Below are positions 54,645-64,000 of a DNA stretch of 64,000 bases, one piece after another. The notes beneath the pieces are model-generated. The model was not told the DNA's origin. It did no database searches and worked only from the letters and a program-made list of their open reading frames with translations. A program made the translations under genes and the position numbers. The stretch lies in NCBI RefSeq assembly GCF_031180975.1, contig NZ_JAPSLI010000003.1, positions 238,434 to 302,433 of the forward strand. The letters run 5' to 3'. This DNA is from Microbacterium sp. (GTDB taxonomy: Bacteria; Actinomycetota; Actinomycetes; Actinomycetales; Microbacteriaceae). Each line of letters begins with the position of its first letter. The stretch's first letter is position 1.

Positions 54645-55412
54645 ATGCGAAAGACACGCGTGATCCTGGCCTCGGCCATAGCCGTCGCTGGTCTGCTCGT
54701 TGGGGCCGCGGTCGTGGATGCTGTGCGTACGAGCGATGTGCTCACGGCCCCAGCTATGGCGTCGGCGGAAGACGTCCAGCGTCTTCAGGATGCTCTGTCC
54801 GCCCAGGGCGGTGTTGGCGACGCTCAGTGGGTGGATCACACTCTCCGGGAGACGCTTCCCAACTTCAAGGTCTCCTGGGACGGCAAGCCCGGCGTGCGGA
54901 TCTTCGCGGCGACGGTGGAAGGGAGAGTCCACGATGTGCGGCCTGGCTCGAGCTATCACGACAGCGTCAGCGGTGATGACACCATCAAGCGCGAAGAACT
55001 CGCTTTTGATGATCCAGACGCGAACTGGCGCGTTGTTGTTCTCACCGTTGAGGTACTGAACGACTTCGACCCTGAGGGGGAGTTGCCGTCGGAGATCGAA
55101 GTGGCACTATGGCTGGACGGAACGACGGATCCCGAGGTGATTCGCAAGGGCTTCCAGGGACAGCGCATCTTCGCGGTCCTTGAGGAGCCCGGGCGCCTCG
55201 AACCTCCGCACGCTTACCCTGTCGCCCGCAACGGCGCCCTAATCGGAGTGGTTCGTGAAGACGGATCGCTTTCGCTCCCGGGACTTGACGTTGAAGAGGA
55301 AGAGTACCTGGGTGGTCTCACGACGATCTCGGCGATCGTGGCAGCCGCCAAGGAGCCGGAGACCGTGCTGCACATCTCCACGGAGAATGGCTCATGGGTG
55401 CGGACCGACTAG
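54645..55412 (+). CDS. Membrane-anchored hypothetical protein of the zincin island
   Basis: 255 residues from ATG 54645, preceded by GAGGGAAG. One N-terminal hydrophobic segment (about 5-25) is a signal anchor. The outer part is acidic, with LNDFDPEGELPSEIEVAL, 'GLDVEEEEYLGGL' and no zinc motif. It follows the zincin gene by 19 nt and precedes the broken zincin. No family recognised; a partner or inhibitor role for the zincin is only a guess. Confidence 0.6.
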   Translation: MRKTRVILASAIAVAGLLVGAAVVDAVRTSDVLTAPAMASAEDVQRLQDALSAQGGVGDAQWVDHTLRETLPNFKVSWDGKPGVRIFAATVEGRVHDVRPGSSYHDSVSGDDTIKREELAFDDPDANWRVVVLTVEVLNDFDPEGELPSEIEVALWLDGTTDPEVIRKGFQGQRIFAVLEEPGRLEPPHAYPVARNGALIGVVREDGSLSLPGLDVEEEEYLGGLTTISAIVAAAKEPETVLHISTENGSWVRTD

Positions 55413-55871
55413 GGACATGTGCGGGTTGCTCTGCGGCTTACTGCGTCAATCTGAGTCTACTGCTCACGACCGCAAAGCCTGTGGGGCACATCATCTTCCG
55501 GGTCGAGGAGTTACCGACGGGTGTCTTCAGAGAAGTCGACGTGCCAGGTTCGTGCACCGTAGTCCACGGTGCAAAGGTGGCCATGCCTACCACTGTGGAC
55601 GTCTACATCGATGTGCGTTCGGATTGGTTCTCGCAGGATGACACGCGCCGCGCATATTTGGGAGAACTGCCCGGGTAGCACCTACTCGGGCAGTTGCACG
55701 TGCACCAAGAAGTATGACGTGGCATCAACCATGGTTCACGAACGGGGGCACGCGGTGGGTTTGGCACACTCGCGCCAGACGCACTCTACGGGGCATGGCG
55801 CGGCAGCGTCGACAAACGCCATGCGGTTGGCAACCTTGCTCCAGCGTTCTGCTGTGTATCCCCTCATGTGA
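55394..55871 (+). pseudogene. Frameshifted second zincin-type metalloprotease
   Basis: Two overlapping frames together read as a zincin. The first (55394-55678) has a hydrophobic start and TVDVYIDVRSDWF, comparable with TDVVVFDGNF of the intact gene at 54011. The second, +1 relative (open to 55871), contains SGSCTCTKKYD then HERGHAVGLAH (55737-55769), another HExxHxxGxxH motif. The break lies about 55600-55678. A TTA codon occurs in the first piece. A sequencing error could also cause the shift. The stretch to 55922 holds nothing else. Confidence 0.6.
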
Positions 55872-55922
55872 GTGGCGGCATATTTCGCCGCCGGAGGAAC
55901 CAGACCCGCAGAGGCTTTTAAA

Positions 55923-56489
55923 TCACCCCTCGAGCTCGTCGACTCCCGGCATCCAGCTCGCGCCGGGCTTGCCCCAGCCGCGCTTGCGGGCGATCTTCTG
56001 CGCCGTCTTCCAGTCGCTGTCGGAGAGCCGGTCGACGTAGAGGATGCCGTCGAGGTGGTCGAACTCGTGCTGCATGATCCGCGCCCGCCATCCGTCGACC
56101 TCGATGCGCACCGGGTTGCCGTCGAGGTCGCTGCCGGTCACCATCACGCGCTCGGCGCGTCGCAGCGGGAACCGCTCGCCGGGGAACGACAAGCAGCCTT
56201 CCGACTCGAGATCGGGATCCGGCGAGCCGGGTTCAAGCGGGGTCATCCAGAGGACCGGGTTGAGGATCTCGCCTCGCCAGGGGCGCTCGTCGTCGTCGAC
56301 GTACGAGTACACGTAGATCCGCAGCGGGGCGCCGACCTGCGGAGCGGCGAGTCCCACTCCAGGTGCCTTGTCCATAGTCTCGAACATGTCGGCGACGAGG
56401 GTTCTGATCTCGTCGGTCACCTCGCCGACCTCGTTCGCGGGGGAGTGCAGCACGGGATCGCCCATGATGCGAATCGGAAGAACAGCCAC
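55923..56489 (-). CDS. def: Peptide deformylase
   Basis: 188 residues. Motif 1 GVGLAAPQ is at 44-51, motif 2 EGCLSFPG has the zinc/iron Cys, and motif 3 is QHEFDHLDG. It removes the formyl group from new N-termini. The C-terminus is slightly longer than in E. coli, as in other actinobacteria. It is divergent from the DMT-type transporter gene. Confidence 0.96.
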   Translation of the reverse strand: MAVLPIRIMGDPVLHSPANEVGEVTDEIRTLVADMFETMDKAPGVGLAAPQVGAPLRIYVYSYVDDDERPWRGEILNPVLWMTPLEPGSPDPDLESEGCLSFPGERFPLRRAERVMVTGSDLDGNPVRIEVDGWRARIMQHEFDHLDGILYVDRLSDSDWKTAQKIARKRGWGKPGASWMPGVDELEG

Positions 56490-56520
56490 GCCACAACCCT
56501 ACTCGGCGCGCCACCGGCGG

Positions 56521-56526
56521 TAGGGT
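56521..56526 (+). promoter_or_regulatory. -10 box, leaderless start of the DMT-type gene
   Basis: TAGGGT lies 6 nt before GTG 56533. Confidence 0.5.
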
Positions 56527-56532
56527 CGTACT

Positions 56533-57540
56533 GTGATTCACGCGGCCGGCCTGGTGACAGACGTCAATGAGCAACTGGTCGGAGTCTTCCAGAACCCGGC
56601 ACTGCTCCTCGGCATCCCGCTGGCACTCGCGGGAGCGGGCTTCATGTCGCTCGGCGCCCAGTATCAGCACCGCGGGGTGGAGAAGGTCGAGCAGCTCACC
56701 GGTTCCGAGGGCACGACCGGGCTGAGCGGGGCTCAGCTGAAGGGGCTGCTCCGCCGGCCGTCTTGGATCGTCGGCACGCTCATGCTCGCCTTCGCGATCA
56801 TCTGCCAGCTCAGCGCCTTGGCCATCGCGCCGCTCATCGTGGTGCAGCCGTTGGGTGCCGTGGCGCTGGTCGTCACCACCCTGCTGAACGCCCGTATCTC
56901 GGGGCATGCGCCGACCCGACAGTCGCTCGTCGCGATCGGATTCTGCATCGGCGGCATCTTCCTGTTCGTCTTCCTCGCGGCCCTGTACGCGACGGAGCGT
57001 CCCATCGACGATATCGACCTCTTCGTGATCCTCACGGTGCTGCTGGTGGTGATCATCGTGCTCGGCGCGTGCTGGCTGCTGCTGCGGCGACGGATGCGCG
57101 CGCTGTTCTACGTCACGGCCGCCGGCATCCTGTACGGATTCGTCGCGACCCTCGCCAAGGCGGCCATCAAGCGCATCCAGGACGGCCAGTTCGACTGGCT
57201 CACCCTCGTGTGCGTCATCGCACTGATCGCGGCCGCGGCGGCAGGCGCCTACTTCGTGCAGACCGCGTACAGCTCGGGCCCGCCGGACCTGGCCATCGCT
57301 GGCCTCACTGTCATCGACCCGATAGTCGCGGTGCTCATCGGCGCCTTGGTGCTGGGCGAGGCGGCCGCGGCGCCGCTGTGGGTCGTGGTGCTGTTCGTCG
57401 TCGCCGGGGCCATGGCGGTGTGGGGCGTGATCAGCCTCGCCAAGTTCCACCCGCAGATCCTCAGTGAGAGTCAGGAGCTGGGATTCAAACGGGGCAGCGA
57501 CGGCCCTTCGACAGACTCAGGGGCCGCGCCCGGTCAGTAG
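56533..57540 (+). CDS. DMT-superfamily multi-helix transporter-like protein
   Basis: 335 residues with about nine hydrophobic segments. The C-terminal half has GLTVIDPIVAVLIGALVLGE, a DMT/EamA-type motif; 'APLIVVQPLGAVALV' in the first half is its counterpart. Substrate unknown. The last residues (GSDGPSTDSGAAPGQ) are encoded by repeat copy C (57504), so the tail was probably gained with that repeat. The stop overlaps the convergent pgl stop by 7 nt. Confidence 0.82.
   Translation: MIHAAGLVTDVNEQLVGVFQNPALLLGIPLALAGAGFMSLGAQYQHRGVEKVEQLTGSEGTTGLSGAQLKGLLRRPSWIVGTLMLAFAIICQLSALAIAPLIVVQPLGAVALVVTTLLNARISGHAPTRQSLVAIGFCIGGIFLFVFLAALYATERPIDDIDLFVILTVLLVVIIVLGACWLLLRRRMRALFYVTAAGILYGFVATLAKAAIKRIQDGQFDWLTLVCVIALIAAAAAGAYFVQTAYSSGPPDLAIAGLTVIDPIVAVLIGALVLGEAAAAPLWVVVLFVVAGAMAVWGVISLAKFHPQILSESQELGFKRGSDGPSTDSGAAPGQ
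57504..57521. repeat. Dispersed CTTCGAC..GCTCAG element, copy C
   Basis: CCCTTCGACAGACTCAGG, flanked by GG and GGCC so that GGCCC/GGGGCC can pair. It lies inside the last codons of the DMT-type gene and just after the pgl stop. Related copies are at 22139 and 30086. Confidence 0.5.
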
Positions 57541-58313
57541 TCGCGGTCGATCAGATCCGGCGAGACCTCGGACGCCGCAGCCTCGTCCACGAAGAACACC
57601 GTGCGCCGCCGCCCCTTCGCTCCGGCGGCGGGCACGCTGGCGTAGCTCGCTCCGGCCAGCGCCAGGCCGAGGGCCGACGCCTTGTCGGCTCCCGTGAGCA
57701 CCAGCCACACCCGCTTCGACGCGTTCAGGACCGGCCGGGTGAGGGTGACGCGCTCGGGCGGGGGCTTGGGGGAGTTGCGGACGGGCAGCACCGCGGCATC
57801 CGTCACCGTCACCTCGGGACGGTCGGGGAAGAGCGAGGCGATGTGCCCGTCGGGCCCGACGCCGAGAAAGCAGACCGCGAACGACGGCCACGGCTCGTCG
57901 CCCTTGCCGAACCGCGCCAGCTCGGCGGCGTAGCGCTCGGCGGCCTCGTCGAGGGTGACGCCGTCGGACGGTGCGGCCACCTCGTGGATGTTCTCGGCCG
58001 GCACGTCGATGCGGTCCAGCAGCGCCTGCCGTGACAGCCGCGAGTTTCGGTCGGGGTCGTCCAGTTCGACGAAGCGCTCGTCGCCCCACCAGAAGTGCAC
58101 GAGAGACCAGTCGATCTCACCGGCCCGGGGGTGCTCGGCCGCGGCCGCCAGCACCGCCCCGCCCATGGACCCGCCCGTCAGGCAGACATGCGCGATGCGG
58201 CCGTTGCGCGTGCGGGCGCGCAGGCGCGACAGGAACCTATCGCCCACGCGTGCCGCCAGCGCTTCCGGCGTCGGCTCCACGACCACGGTCTTCGTCGACC
58301 CCTGGACCTTCAT
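57534..58313 (-). CDS. pgl: 6-phosphogluconolactonase
   Basis: 259 residues. The family motifs LTGGSMGG, HFWWGDERFV and GVGPDGHIASLFP are all present. It hydrolyses 6-phosphogluconolactone in the oxidative pentose phosphate pathway, right after Zwf. ATG 58313 follows AGGGAG, 4 nt downstream of the opcA stop. It is the last gene of the operon. Confidence 0.95.
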   Translation of the reverse strand: MKVQGSTKTVVVEPTPEALAARVGDRFLSRLRARTRNGRIAHVCLTGGSMGGAVLAAAAEHPRAGEIDWSLVHFWWGDERFVELDDPDRNSRLSRQALLDRIDVPAENIHEVAAPSDGVTLDEAAERYAAELARFGKGDEPWPSFAVCFLGVGPDGHIASLFPDRPEVTVTDAAVLPVRNSPKPPPERVTLTRPVLNASKRVWLVLTGADKASALGLALAGASYASVPAAGAKGRRRTVFFVDEAAASEVSPDLIDRDY

Positions 58314-58317
58314 GCGA

Positions 58318-59253
58318 TCAAGCTCCCTTTTCCGGCGGCCCCAGACGTTCCCAGCCTTCGGTGATGACGCGACCATACAGCACATCCGCGTCCAGGCGAC
58401 GGAGCTCCTCGGCCAGGCACTCCCGCAGCGTCCGCCGCGGCAGGTGCAGCTCGTGGTCGGGCTGCCCCGGTTGCGTGAGCACGGCCACGCCCGGCGCGGG
58501 ACGCTCGAGCAGGATGTCGCCGCTCGCGCGGGTGAGCCGCACCGACTTGATGCCCTCCTGCCAATGCGCCGGGTCCTCGTACGACCAGGTGACGGGCACG
58601 TCGAGAGCCATCTGCAGCCAGGCGGCGAGCAGCGCGGTCGACGGCGACGCGGCCGCGCCGCGCACCTCGACCGATGTCACCGGCTCGTACGGCGGCTGGT
58701 CGAGCACGGCCGCGAGCTGCTCCCGCCAGTGCGTCAGGCGCGTCCACGCGAGGTCGGTGTCGCCCGGCGCGTGCGTGCGCCCGAGCAGGGCCAGGCGGTC
58801 GCGCACGTCGGGGGAGGTGGCGGCGTCGGTGATGCGGCGCTGCGCGATGCGACCCAGCGGCGATGCCGCGGCATCCGTCGGTGCCATGTCGGGCCACCAG
58901 GCGACCACGGGCGCGTCGGGCAGCAGCAGGCCGGTGACCAGGCTCTCGGCGTTGCTCGCCGCAGCGCCGTACGCGCGCAGCACGACGACCTCACTGGCGC
59001 CGGCGTCGCCGCCGACGCGGATCTGCGCGTCGAGGTGCGCCTCGCCCTCTCCGGTGGTGAGCACGATGACCCGCATCGGGTGCTCGCGGGAGGCGTCGTT
59101 CGCCGCGTCGATGGCGGGCTCGGCGACGCCGTTGCGCGCGGCGATGATCAGCGTGAGCACGCGTCCGAGGGCGACGGCGCCGCCCTCCTCGCGCACCTTC
59201 ACGAGCTGCTTGGCGACCTGACTGACCGTGGTGTCGGGAAGGTCGATGATCAC
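58318..59253 (-). CDS. opcA: Glucose-6-phosphate dehydrogenase assembly protein OpcA
   Basis: 311 residues. OpcA is an actinobacterial and cyanobacterial activator of G6PD. Typical blocks: [33 protein letters not shown] and the C-terminal [20 protein letters not shown]. It starts with [17 protein letters not shown] 59253 overlaps the zwf stop (GTGA), tying its synthesis to that of its partner. Confidence 0.95.
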   Translation of the reverse strand: MIIDLPDTTVSQVAKQLVKVREEGGAVALGRVLTLIIAARNGVAEPAIDAANDASREHPMRVIVLTTGEGEAHLDAQIRVGGDAGASEVVVLRAYGAAASNAESLVTGLLLPDAPVVAWWPDMAPTDAAASPLGRIAQRRITDAATSPDVRDRLALLGRTHAPGDTDLAWTRLTHWREQLAAVLDQPPYEPVTSVEVRGAAASPSTALLAAWLQMALDVPVTWSYEDPAHWQEGIKSVRLTRASGDILLERPAPGVAVLTQPGQPDHELHLPRRTLRECLAEELRRLDADVLYGRVITEGWERLGPPEKGA

Positions 59254-60800
59254 GGGCGTCTCCAGACTCGTCCGTCGCGGGCAAGGAGGGCGTCGGCGGA
59301 GGCCGGGCCCCAGGAACCGGGAGCGTACTGCTCGAGCGGGCCGTGCAGGCTCGCCCAGTACTCCTCGACCGGGTCGAGGATCTTCCAGGACAACTCGACC
59401 TCCTCGTGGCGCGGGAACAACGGCGGGTCGCCGAGCAGGACGTCGAGGATGAGGCGCTCGTACGCCTCCGGGCTGGCCTCGGTGAACGCGTGGCCGTAGC
59501 CGAAGTCCATCGTCACGTCGCGGACATTCGCCCCGCTGCCCGGGACCTTCGAGCCGAAGCGGATCGTGACGCCCTCGTCGGGCTGCACGCGGATGACCAG
59601 CGCGTTCTGCCCGAGCTCGGACGTCTGCGCGCGACCGAACAGGTGCTCTGGGGCACACTTGAAGACGACCGCGATCTCGGTCACGCGGCGGCCCAGGCGC
59701 TTGCCGGTGCGCAGGTAGAACGGCACGCCGGCCCAGCGGCGCGTGTCGATCTCGAGCTTCACCGCCGCGTACGTCTCCGTGGCGGACTGCGGGTCCATGC
59801 CCTCCTCTTCGAGGAAGCCGTTGACCTTCTCACCGCCCTGCCAGCCGCCGGCGTACTGGCCGCGGGCGGTGGCGAGGGAGAGGTCGTCCGGCAGGCGCAC
59901 CGCCTCCAGCACCTTCTCCTTCTCCGCGCGCAGGTGCTCGGCCGACATGCTGATCGGCTCCTCCATCGCGGTGAGCGCCAGCAGCTGCAGCAGGTGGTTC
60001 TGGATGACGTCGCGCGCCGCCCCGATGCCGTCGTAGTACCCGGCACGACCGCCCACGCCGATGTCCTCGGCCATGGTGATCTGCACGTGGTCGACGTAGT
60101 TGCGGTTCCACAGCGGCTCGTACAGCTCGTTGGCGAAGCGCAGCGCCAGGATGTTCTGCACCGTCTCCTTGCCGAGGTAGTGGTCGATGCGGAAGATCGA
60201 GTCGGCGGGGAACGCCACCTCGAGCGCCTGGTTGAGCGCGCGCGCCGACTCCAGGTCGTGCCCGAACGGCTTCTCGATCACGACGCGCCGCCAGTGCATG
60301 TCGTCGATGGTGTCTTCGCCGACCAGCCCCGAATCCCTGAGCTGCTTGGCGACGAGCGGGAAGTCCTTCGGCGGGATCGACAGGTAGTAGGCGTGGTTGC
60401 CCATCGTGCCGCGCTCCACGTCGAGGTGCTCGACGGTCTCGCGCAGCCGGCGGAACGACGCGGGATCGTCGAACGTGCCCTGCACGAACCGGATGCCCTG
60501 CAACAGCTGCTTCCAGGTCTCCTCACGGAACTCGGTGCGGGCGTGCTGCTTGACCGCCTCGTACACGACCTGCGCGAAGTCCTGGTCCTCCCAGTCGCGG
60601 CGGGCGAAGCCCACCAGGGCGAACCCGGGGGGCAGCAGACCGCGGTTGGCCAGGTCGTAGACGGCGGGCATGAGCTTCTTACGCGACAGGTCGCCGGTGA
60701 CACCGAAGATCACCAGGGCGCTCGGCCCCGCGATCCGGTTCAGCCGACGGTCGTCGGGATCGCGGAGCGGGTTGTGTCCGCGTGAGATGGGAGCAGTCAT
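59250..60800 (-). CDS. zwf: Glucose-6-phosphate 1-dehydrogenase
   Basis: 516 residues. The NADP-binding motif is [13 protein letters not shown], the catalytic region is [13 protein letters not shown], and EKPFGHDL is conserved. It makes NADPH and 6-phosphogluconolactone, the entry of the oxidative pentose phosphate pathway. It lies 30 nt after pgi and overlaps opcA. Confidence 0.97.
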   Translation of the reverse strand: MTAPISRGHNPLRDPDDRRLNRIAGPSALVIFGVTGDLSRKKLMPAVYDLANRGLLPPGFALVGFARRDWEDQDFAQVVYEAVKQHARTEFREETWKQLLQGIRFVQGTFDDPASFRRLRETVEHLDVERGTMGNHAYYLSIPPKDFPLVAKQLRDSGLVGEDTIDDMHWRRVVIEKPFGHDLESARALNQALEVAFPADSIFRIDHYLGKETVQNILALRFANELYEPLWNRNYVDHVQITMAEDIGVGGRAGYYDGIGAARDVIQNHLLQLLALTAMEEPISMSAEHLRAEKEKVLEAVRLPDDLSLATARGQYAGGWQGGEKVNGFLEEEGMDPQSATETYAAVKLEIDTRRWAGVPFYLRTGKRLGRRVTEIAVVFKCAPEHLFGRAQTSELGQNALVIRVQPDEGVTIRFGSKVPGSGANVRDVTMDFGYGHAFTEASPEAYERLILDVLLGDPPLFPRHEEVELSWKILDPVEEYWASLHGPLEQYAPGSWGPASADALLARDGRVWRRP

Positions 60801-60830
60801 CGGTGGGGGATATCTCCAGGGTCGGACAGG

Positions 60831-62435
60831 TTACTGGGCCGCTTCGAAGAGCGAGAGGACATCGTCGGCGGCATCCGTGATCGTCAGGGTGACCACGGGG
60901 CGGCCGAGGCCGGCGAGCACGGCGGCGTCACCGGCGGCCTGCGCCTCGATGAGCTGGCCGAAGGTGAAGGGACGCCCGGGGATCTCGAGGTCGACCTCGG
61001 TGCGCTCGAGGATCTGCAGGAAGACTCCCTGCGCGGGACCGCCCTTGTGGTACTGGCCGGTGGAGTGCAGGAAGCGCGGCCCCCAGCCGAACGTGGTCGG
61101 GCGCCCCGAGTCGGCGGCCACCATCTCGCGCAGGCCGGCGAGCTGCGGCATGTCCAGCCGGTTCACGTAGGCGTGGATCGCGACGTAGCCGTCGTCGCCG
61201 AGACGGGACCACAGCTCGTCGAGTACGCCGGCGAGCGTTCCCGACGCGGCCAGCGCCGGCTCGGACACGCGTACCTCGATGCCGTCCTGCGTGAAGACCG
61301 CCGGGACGGGCTGCGGGCGCTGCTCAAGCAGTCCGCGAGCGGCGGACTTCGCCGCCTCGACGTCGGGCTGGTCGAACGGGTTGATCCCGAGCAGGTGGCC
61401 CGCGATCGCGGTGGCGTACTCCCACAGCAGGAACTGCGCCCCGAGGGTGCCGCTGACGAGGATCTCGCCCGGGTGCCGCTCGCGCAGGTGGAACTCGTCC
61501 GCATCGTCGACGAGGCGCACGATCTGCAGGTCGGCGGGGCGGCTCTCCAGCTCGGGGGAGACGGGCAGAAGCGGGACGGGCAGGATGCCGGTGCCGGCCT
61601 TGCCGGTGGATTCGGCGATCAGCTGCTCGATCCAGTCCGGCAGACCCTCGATGTGGGTTCCGTCGCTGACGAGGCCGAGCTTGTCGCGCCGCGGCGGCAC
61701 GCCCGCGATCGCGGCGGCGAGGCGTAGCGCAGGATTCTCGGCCGAATCGACCGCGAGCTGCAGGGACGACGCCTCGGCCTCGTCCAGCAGCTCATCGATG
61801 TCGATGCCGGCGAGGCCGGCGGGGACGAGCCCGAATGCGGTCAGCGCGGAGTACCGGCCGCCGACGTTCGGGTCGGCGTTGAAGACGCGATATCCGGCAT
61901 CCCTCGCCGCGGAATCGAGCGGAGAGCCGGGGTCGGTGACGACGACGATGCGCTCGGCGGGGTCGATGCCGATGTCGCGGAAGGCCGCCTCGAACGCGCG
62001 CCGCTGCGAATCGGTCTCGACGGTCGAACCGGACTTGGACGATACCACCAGCGCGGTGCGCTGCAGGCCGTCGTCGATCGCCGCGAGCACCTGTGCCGGA
62101 GCCGTCGAGTCGAGAACGGTCAGGGGAGCCCCCGACGTGCGCGCGATGACCTCGGGAGCGAGCGAGGATCCGCCCATCCCCGCCAGAACGATCCGGTCCA
62201 CGCCGCGCGCGCGGAGGTCGGACCGCAGAGCGGCGACCTCCGCGACGAGCGGACGGGACACGGAGACGGCTTCCACCCAGCCGAGTCGTACGGACGCCTC
62301 CTCCTCGGCATCCGGACCCCACAGGCTCGGGTCGCCGGCGGTGACACGTGAGGCGACGAGGCCTGCGACGAGAGCGGGGACCAACTCGTCGACGGCGGCC
62401 TTCGCCGCGCCGGACACGTGCACCGAGACGGTCAT
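60831..62435 (-). CDS. pgi: Glucose-6-phosphate isomerase
   Basis: 534 residues. The sugar-phosphate-binding blocks are [27 protein letters not shown] and the later [16 protein letters not shown]. It interconverts glucose-6-phosphate and fructose-6-phosphate, here placed inside the pentose phosphate operon. ATG 62435 overlaps the tal stop (ATGA). The longer upstream frame is antisense-type noise. Confidence 0.95.
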   Translation of the reverse strand: MTVSVHVSGAAKAAVDELVPALVAGLVASRVTAGDPSLWGPDAEEEASVRLGWVEAVSVSRPLVAEVAALRSDLRARGVDRIVLAGMGGSSLAPEVIARTSGAPLTVLDSTAPAQVLAAIDDGLQRTALVVSSKSGSTVETDSQRRAFEAAFRDIGIDPAERIVVVTDPGSPLDSAARDAGYRVFNADPNVGGRYSALTAFGLVPAGLAGIDIDELLDEAEASSLQLAVDSAENPALRLAAAIAGVPPRRDKLGLVSDGTHIEGLPDWIEQLIAESTGKAGTGILPVPLLPVSPELESRPADLQIVRLVDDADEFHLRERHPGEILVSGTLGAQFLLWEYATAIAGHLLGINPFDQPDVEAAKSAARGLLEQRPQPVPAVFTQDGIEVRVSEPALAASGTLAGVLDELWSRLGDDGYVAIHAYVNRLDMPQLAGLREMVAADSGRPTTFGWGPRFLHSTGQYHKGGPAQGVFLQILERTEVDLEIPGRPFTFGQLIEAQAAGDAAVLAGLGRPVVTLTITDAADDVLSLFEAAQ

Positions 62436-63544
62436 CGCGCTGCTTCCAGGCCCTCGGTGACCTGGGTGAGCAGACCGTGCCAGGAGTCGATGAACTTGGA
62501 CACACCCTCCTCCTCGAGCACCTCTGTCACATCGTCGAAGTCGATGCCCACCTCGGCGAGCCCCGCGAACACCTCGCGGGCCTCGTCGTAGCCGCCGGTG
62601 ACGGTGTCGCCGGTGATCACGCCGTGGTCGAAGGTGGCCTCGAGGGTCTTCTCGGGCATGGTGTTCACCACACCGGGGGCGACCAGCTCGGTCACGTACA
62701 GGGTGTCGGGCAGGTTCGGGTCCTTCACACCGGTCGATGCCCACAGCGGACGCTGCAGGTTCGCGCCGGCCTGAATGAGCGTCTGCGCCCGCTCGGTGGC
62801 GAACGTCTTCTCGAACAGTTCGTAGGCGAGGCGCGCGTTGGCAAGACCCGCCTTGCCGCGCAGCGCCGCCGCCTGCTCGCTGCCGATGGCGTCGAGACGC
62901 TTGTCGGTCTCGGTGTCGACGCGGGACACGAAGAACGAAGCCACGGAGTGGATCGTGGACAGATCGATGCCGGCGGCCTTGGCCGTCTCCAGACCGGTCA
63001 GGTACGCGTCGATGACGTCGGCGTAGCGCTGCAGGCTGAAGATCAGTGTCACGTTGACGCTCACACCGGCGCCGATCGCCTCGGCGATGGCGGGGAGCCC
63101 CGCCTTCGTGGCGGGGATCTTCACCAGCAGGTTCGGCCGGTCGATCTCCGCCCACAGGTGCTTGGCCTGCGCGACCGTGCCCGCGGTGTCGTGCGCGAGG
63201 TCGGGGGAGACCTCGATCGAGACGCGGCCGTCGACGTGATCGGTGGCCTCCCACACCGGACGGAACACGTCCAGCGCGGCGGTGACGTCCTGGGTGGTGG
63301 CGGCGAACACGGCCTCCTCCGCGGACGCTCCGGACACGGCCAGCTCGTGCACCTGGGCGTCGTACGAGGTGTCGTCGGGGTTGGTGATCGCGTTCGCGAA
63401 GATCGTCGGGTTCGTGGTGACACCGGTGACGTTGCGCGTCTCGATCAGCTGCTGCAGGTTGCCGGTGTTGATCCGCGTGCGGGACAGGTCGTCGAGCCAG
63501 ATGCTGACGCCCGCCGCGGCGAGCTGCTCGGTGGGGGTGCTCAT
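62432..63544 (-). CDS. tal: Transaldolase
   Basis: 370 residues, the actinobacterial class. The Schiff-base Lys lies in [12 protein letters not shown] near residue 143; '[12 protein letters not shown]' and [16 protein letters not shown] are conserved. It exchanges C3 units between sedoheptulose-7-P and glyceraldehyde-3-P. GAAGGAGTAACGC precedes ATG 63544. It follows tkt by 21 nt. Confidence 0.96.
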   Translation of the reverse strand: MSTPTEQLAAAGVSIWLDDLSRTRINTGNLQQLIETRNVTGVTTNPTIFANAITNPDDTSYDAQVHELAVSGASAEEAVFAATTQDVTAALDVFRPVWEATDHVDGRVSIEVSPDLAHDTAGTVAQAKHLWAEIDRPNLLVKIPATKAGLPAIAEAIGAGVSVNVTLIFSLQRYADVIDAYLTGLETAKAAGIDLSTIHSVASFFVSRVDTETDKRLDAIGSEQAAALRGKAGLANARLAYELFEKTFATERAQTLIQAGANLQRPLWASTGVKDPNLPDTLYVTELVAPGVVNTMPEKTLEATFDHGVITGDTVTGGYDEAREVFAGLAEVGIDFDDVTEVLEEEGVSKFIDSWHGLLTQVTEGLEAAR

Positions 63545-63565
63545 GCGTTACTCCTTCTGCCGTGC

Positions 63566-64000
63566 TCAGTTGGCCGCGTTGGCGGCGATGGTCTCGCGGG
63601 CCGCCTGCACGACGGCCTCCGCGGTGATGCCGAACTTCTCGAACAGCGTCTTGTAGTCGGCGGACGCGCCGAAGTGGTCGATCGCGACCGAGCGGCCGCG
63701 GTCGCCGACGATGCCGCGCCAGGTGAGCGGCGAGCCCGCCTCGACGGACACGCGTGCGGTGACGGATGCCGGCAGCACCGACTCGCGGTAGGCCTCGTCC
63801 TGCTCGGCGAACCATTCCAGAGACGGCGCCGACACGACTCGGGCGTTGACGCCCTCGGCTGCCAGCGTCTCGCGAGCGGCGACGGCCAGTTGCACCTCGG
63901 AGCCGGTCGCGATCAGGATGACGTCGGGAGTGCCGTTGGGCGCCTCGGCGAGCACGTATGCACCCTTGGAGACGTTGGCGGCGGAGGCGAAGGTGTCACC
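63566..64000 (-). CDS. tkt: Transketolase, C-terminal part (5' partial)
   Basis: The frame is open to the right edge, giving 144 residues of the C-terminal domain; the thiamine-diphosphate-binding domains lie outside. Recognisable blocks are [35 protein letters not shown], and [23 protein letters not shown]. It is the first known gene of the tkt-tal-pgi-zwf-opcA-pgl operon; its start and promoter are not in the window. Confidence 0.95.
   Translation of the reverse strand, partial: GDTFASAANVSKGAYVLAEAPNGTPDVILIATGSEVQLAVAARETLAAEGVNARVVSAPSLEWFAEQDEAYRESVLPASVTARVSVEAGSPLTWRGIVGDRGRSVAIDHFGASADYKTLFEKFGITAEAVVQAARETIAANAAN

Noticed and set aside
53649..55922. Classic tRNA-targeted integration with attL/attR at tRNA-Asn
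   Set aside because: No second copy of the tRNA 3' end (GGTTCGAGTCCAACCGGGGG) was seen before def, and no integrase gene lies in the interval, so the mode of acquisition is not shown.

Overview
The window is a 64 kb piece of a high-GC actinobacterial chromosome, most likely Microbacteriaceae and probably a Microbacterium-like organism. This is inferred from GC-rich codon use, frequent GTG starts, actinobacterial marker families (OpcA, DUF222/HNH, DUF1918, DUF1990) and the order of core genes. No prophage, complete insertion sequence or CRISPR array was seen. Coding is dense. Many genes overlap by 1-11 nt, and many start codons sit 6-7 nt after a TANNNT-like -10 box, which suggests leaderless transcripts.

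Layout. 1-1.2 kb: the end of a membrane protein, rsfS and a small acidic protein. 1.2-4.65 kb: an accessory patch with a decayed ORF, a TetR regulator divergent from a SnoaL-like/VOC pair around a large palindrome, a serine-recombinase remnant and tRNA-Ala(GGC). 4.7-10.5 kb: FAD oxidoreductase, family-5 uracil-DNA glycosylase, GH3 lipoprotein, a protein named 3-methyladenine glycosylase, App1-like protein and DedA. 10.5-21.2 kb: pabB, DUF1918, leuS, comEA-comEC, holA, DUF222/HNH and rpsT. 21.3-27.9 kb: alpha/beta hydrolase and a peptide-type ABC uptake system (two permeases, a fused double ATPase, a binding lipoprotein).

28.1-40.2 kb is a conserved housekeeping run: lepA, DUF1990, hemW, hrcA with CIRCE, dnaJ, rsmE, a HIT protein, phoH, ybeY, a CNNM/CorC protein, era and an oxidoreductase. 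40.2-42.8 kb: a lipoprotein and leuA, which is preceded by a leucine-rich leader peptide and hairpin. 42.8-44.2 kb: a VOC/TetR divergent pair bracketed by two copies of a nested palindrome, then a very G-rich tract. 44.2-53.6 kb: TRIC-like protein, recO-uppS, P-loop kinase, DsbA-like protein, glutathione peroxidase, dusB-dgt-dnaG and an orphan ABC ATPase.

53.6-55.9 kb: tRNA-Asn(GTT) followed by a visibly less GC-rich accessory stretch holding a secreted zincin-type metalloprotease, a membrane-anchored protein and a broken second zincin. 55.9-64 kb: def, a DMT-type transporter, then the minus-strand central-carbon operon tkt-tal-pgi-zwf-opcA-pgl, which supplies pentose phosphates and NADPH; tkt runs off the right edge.
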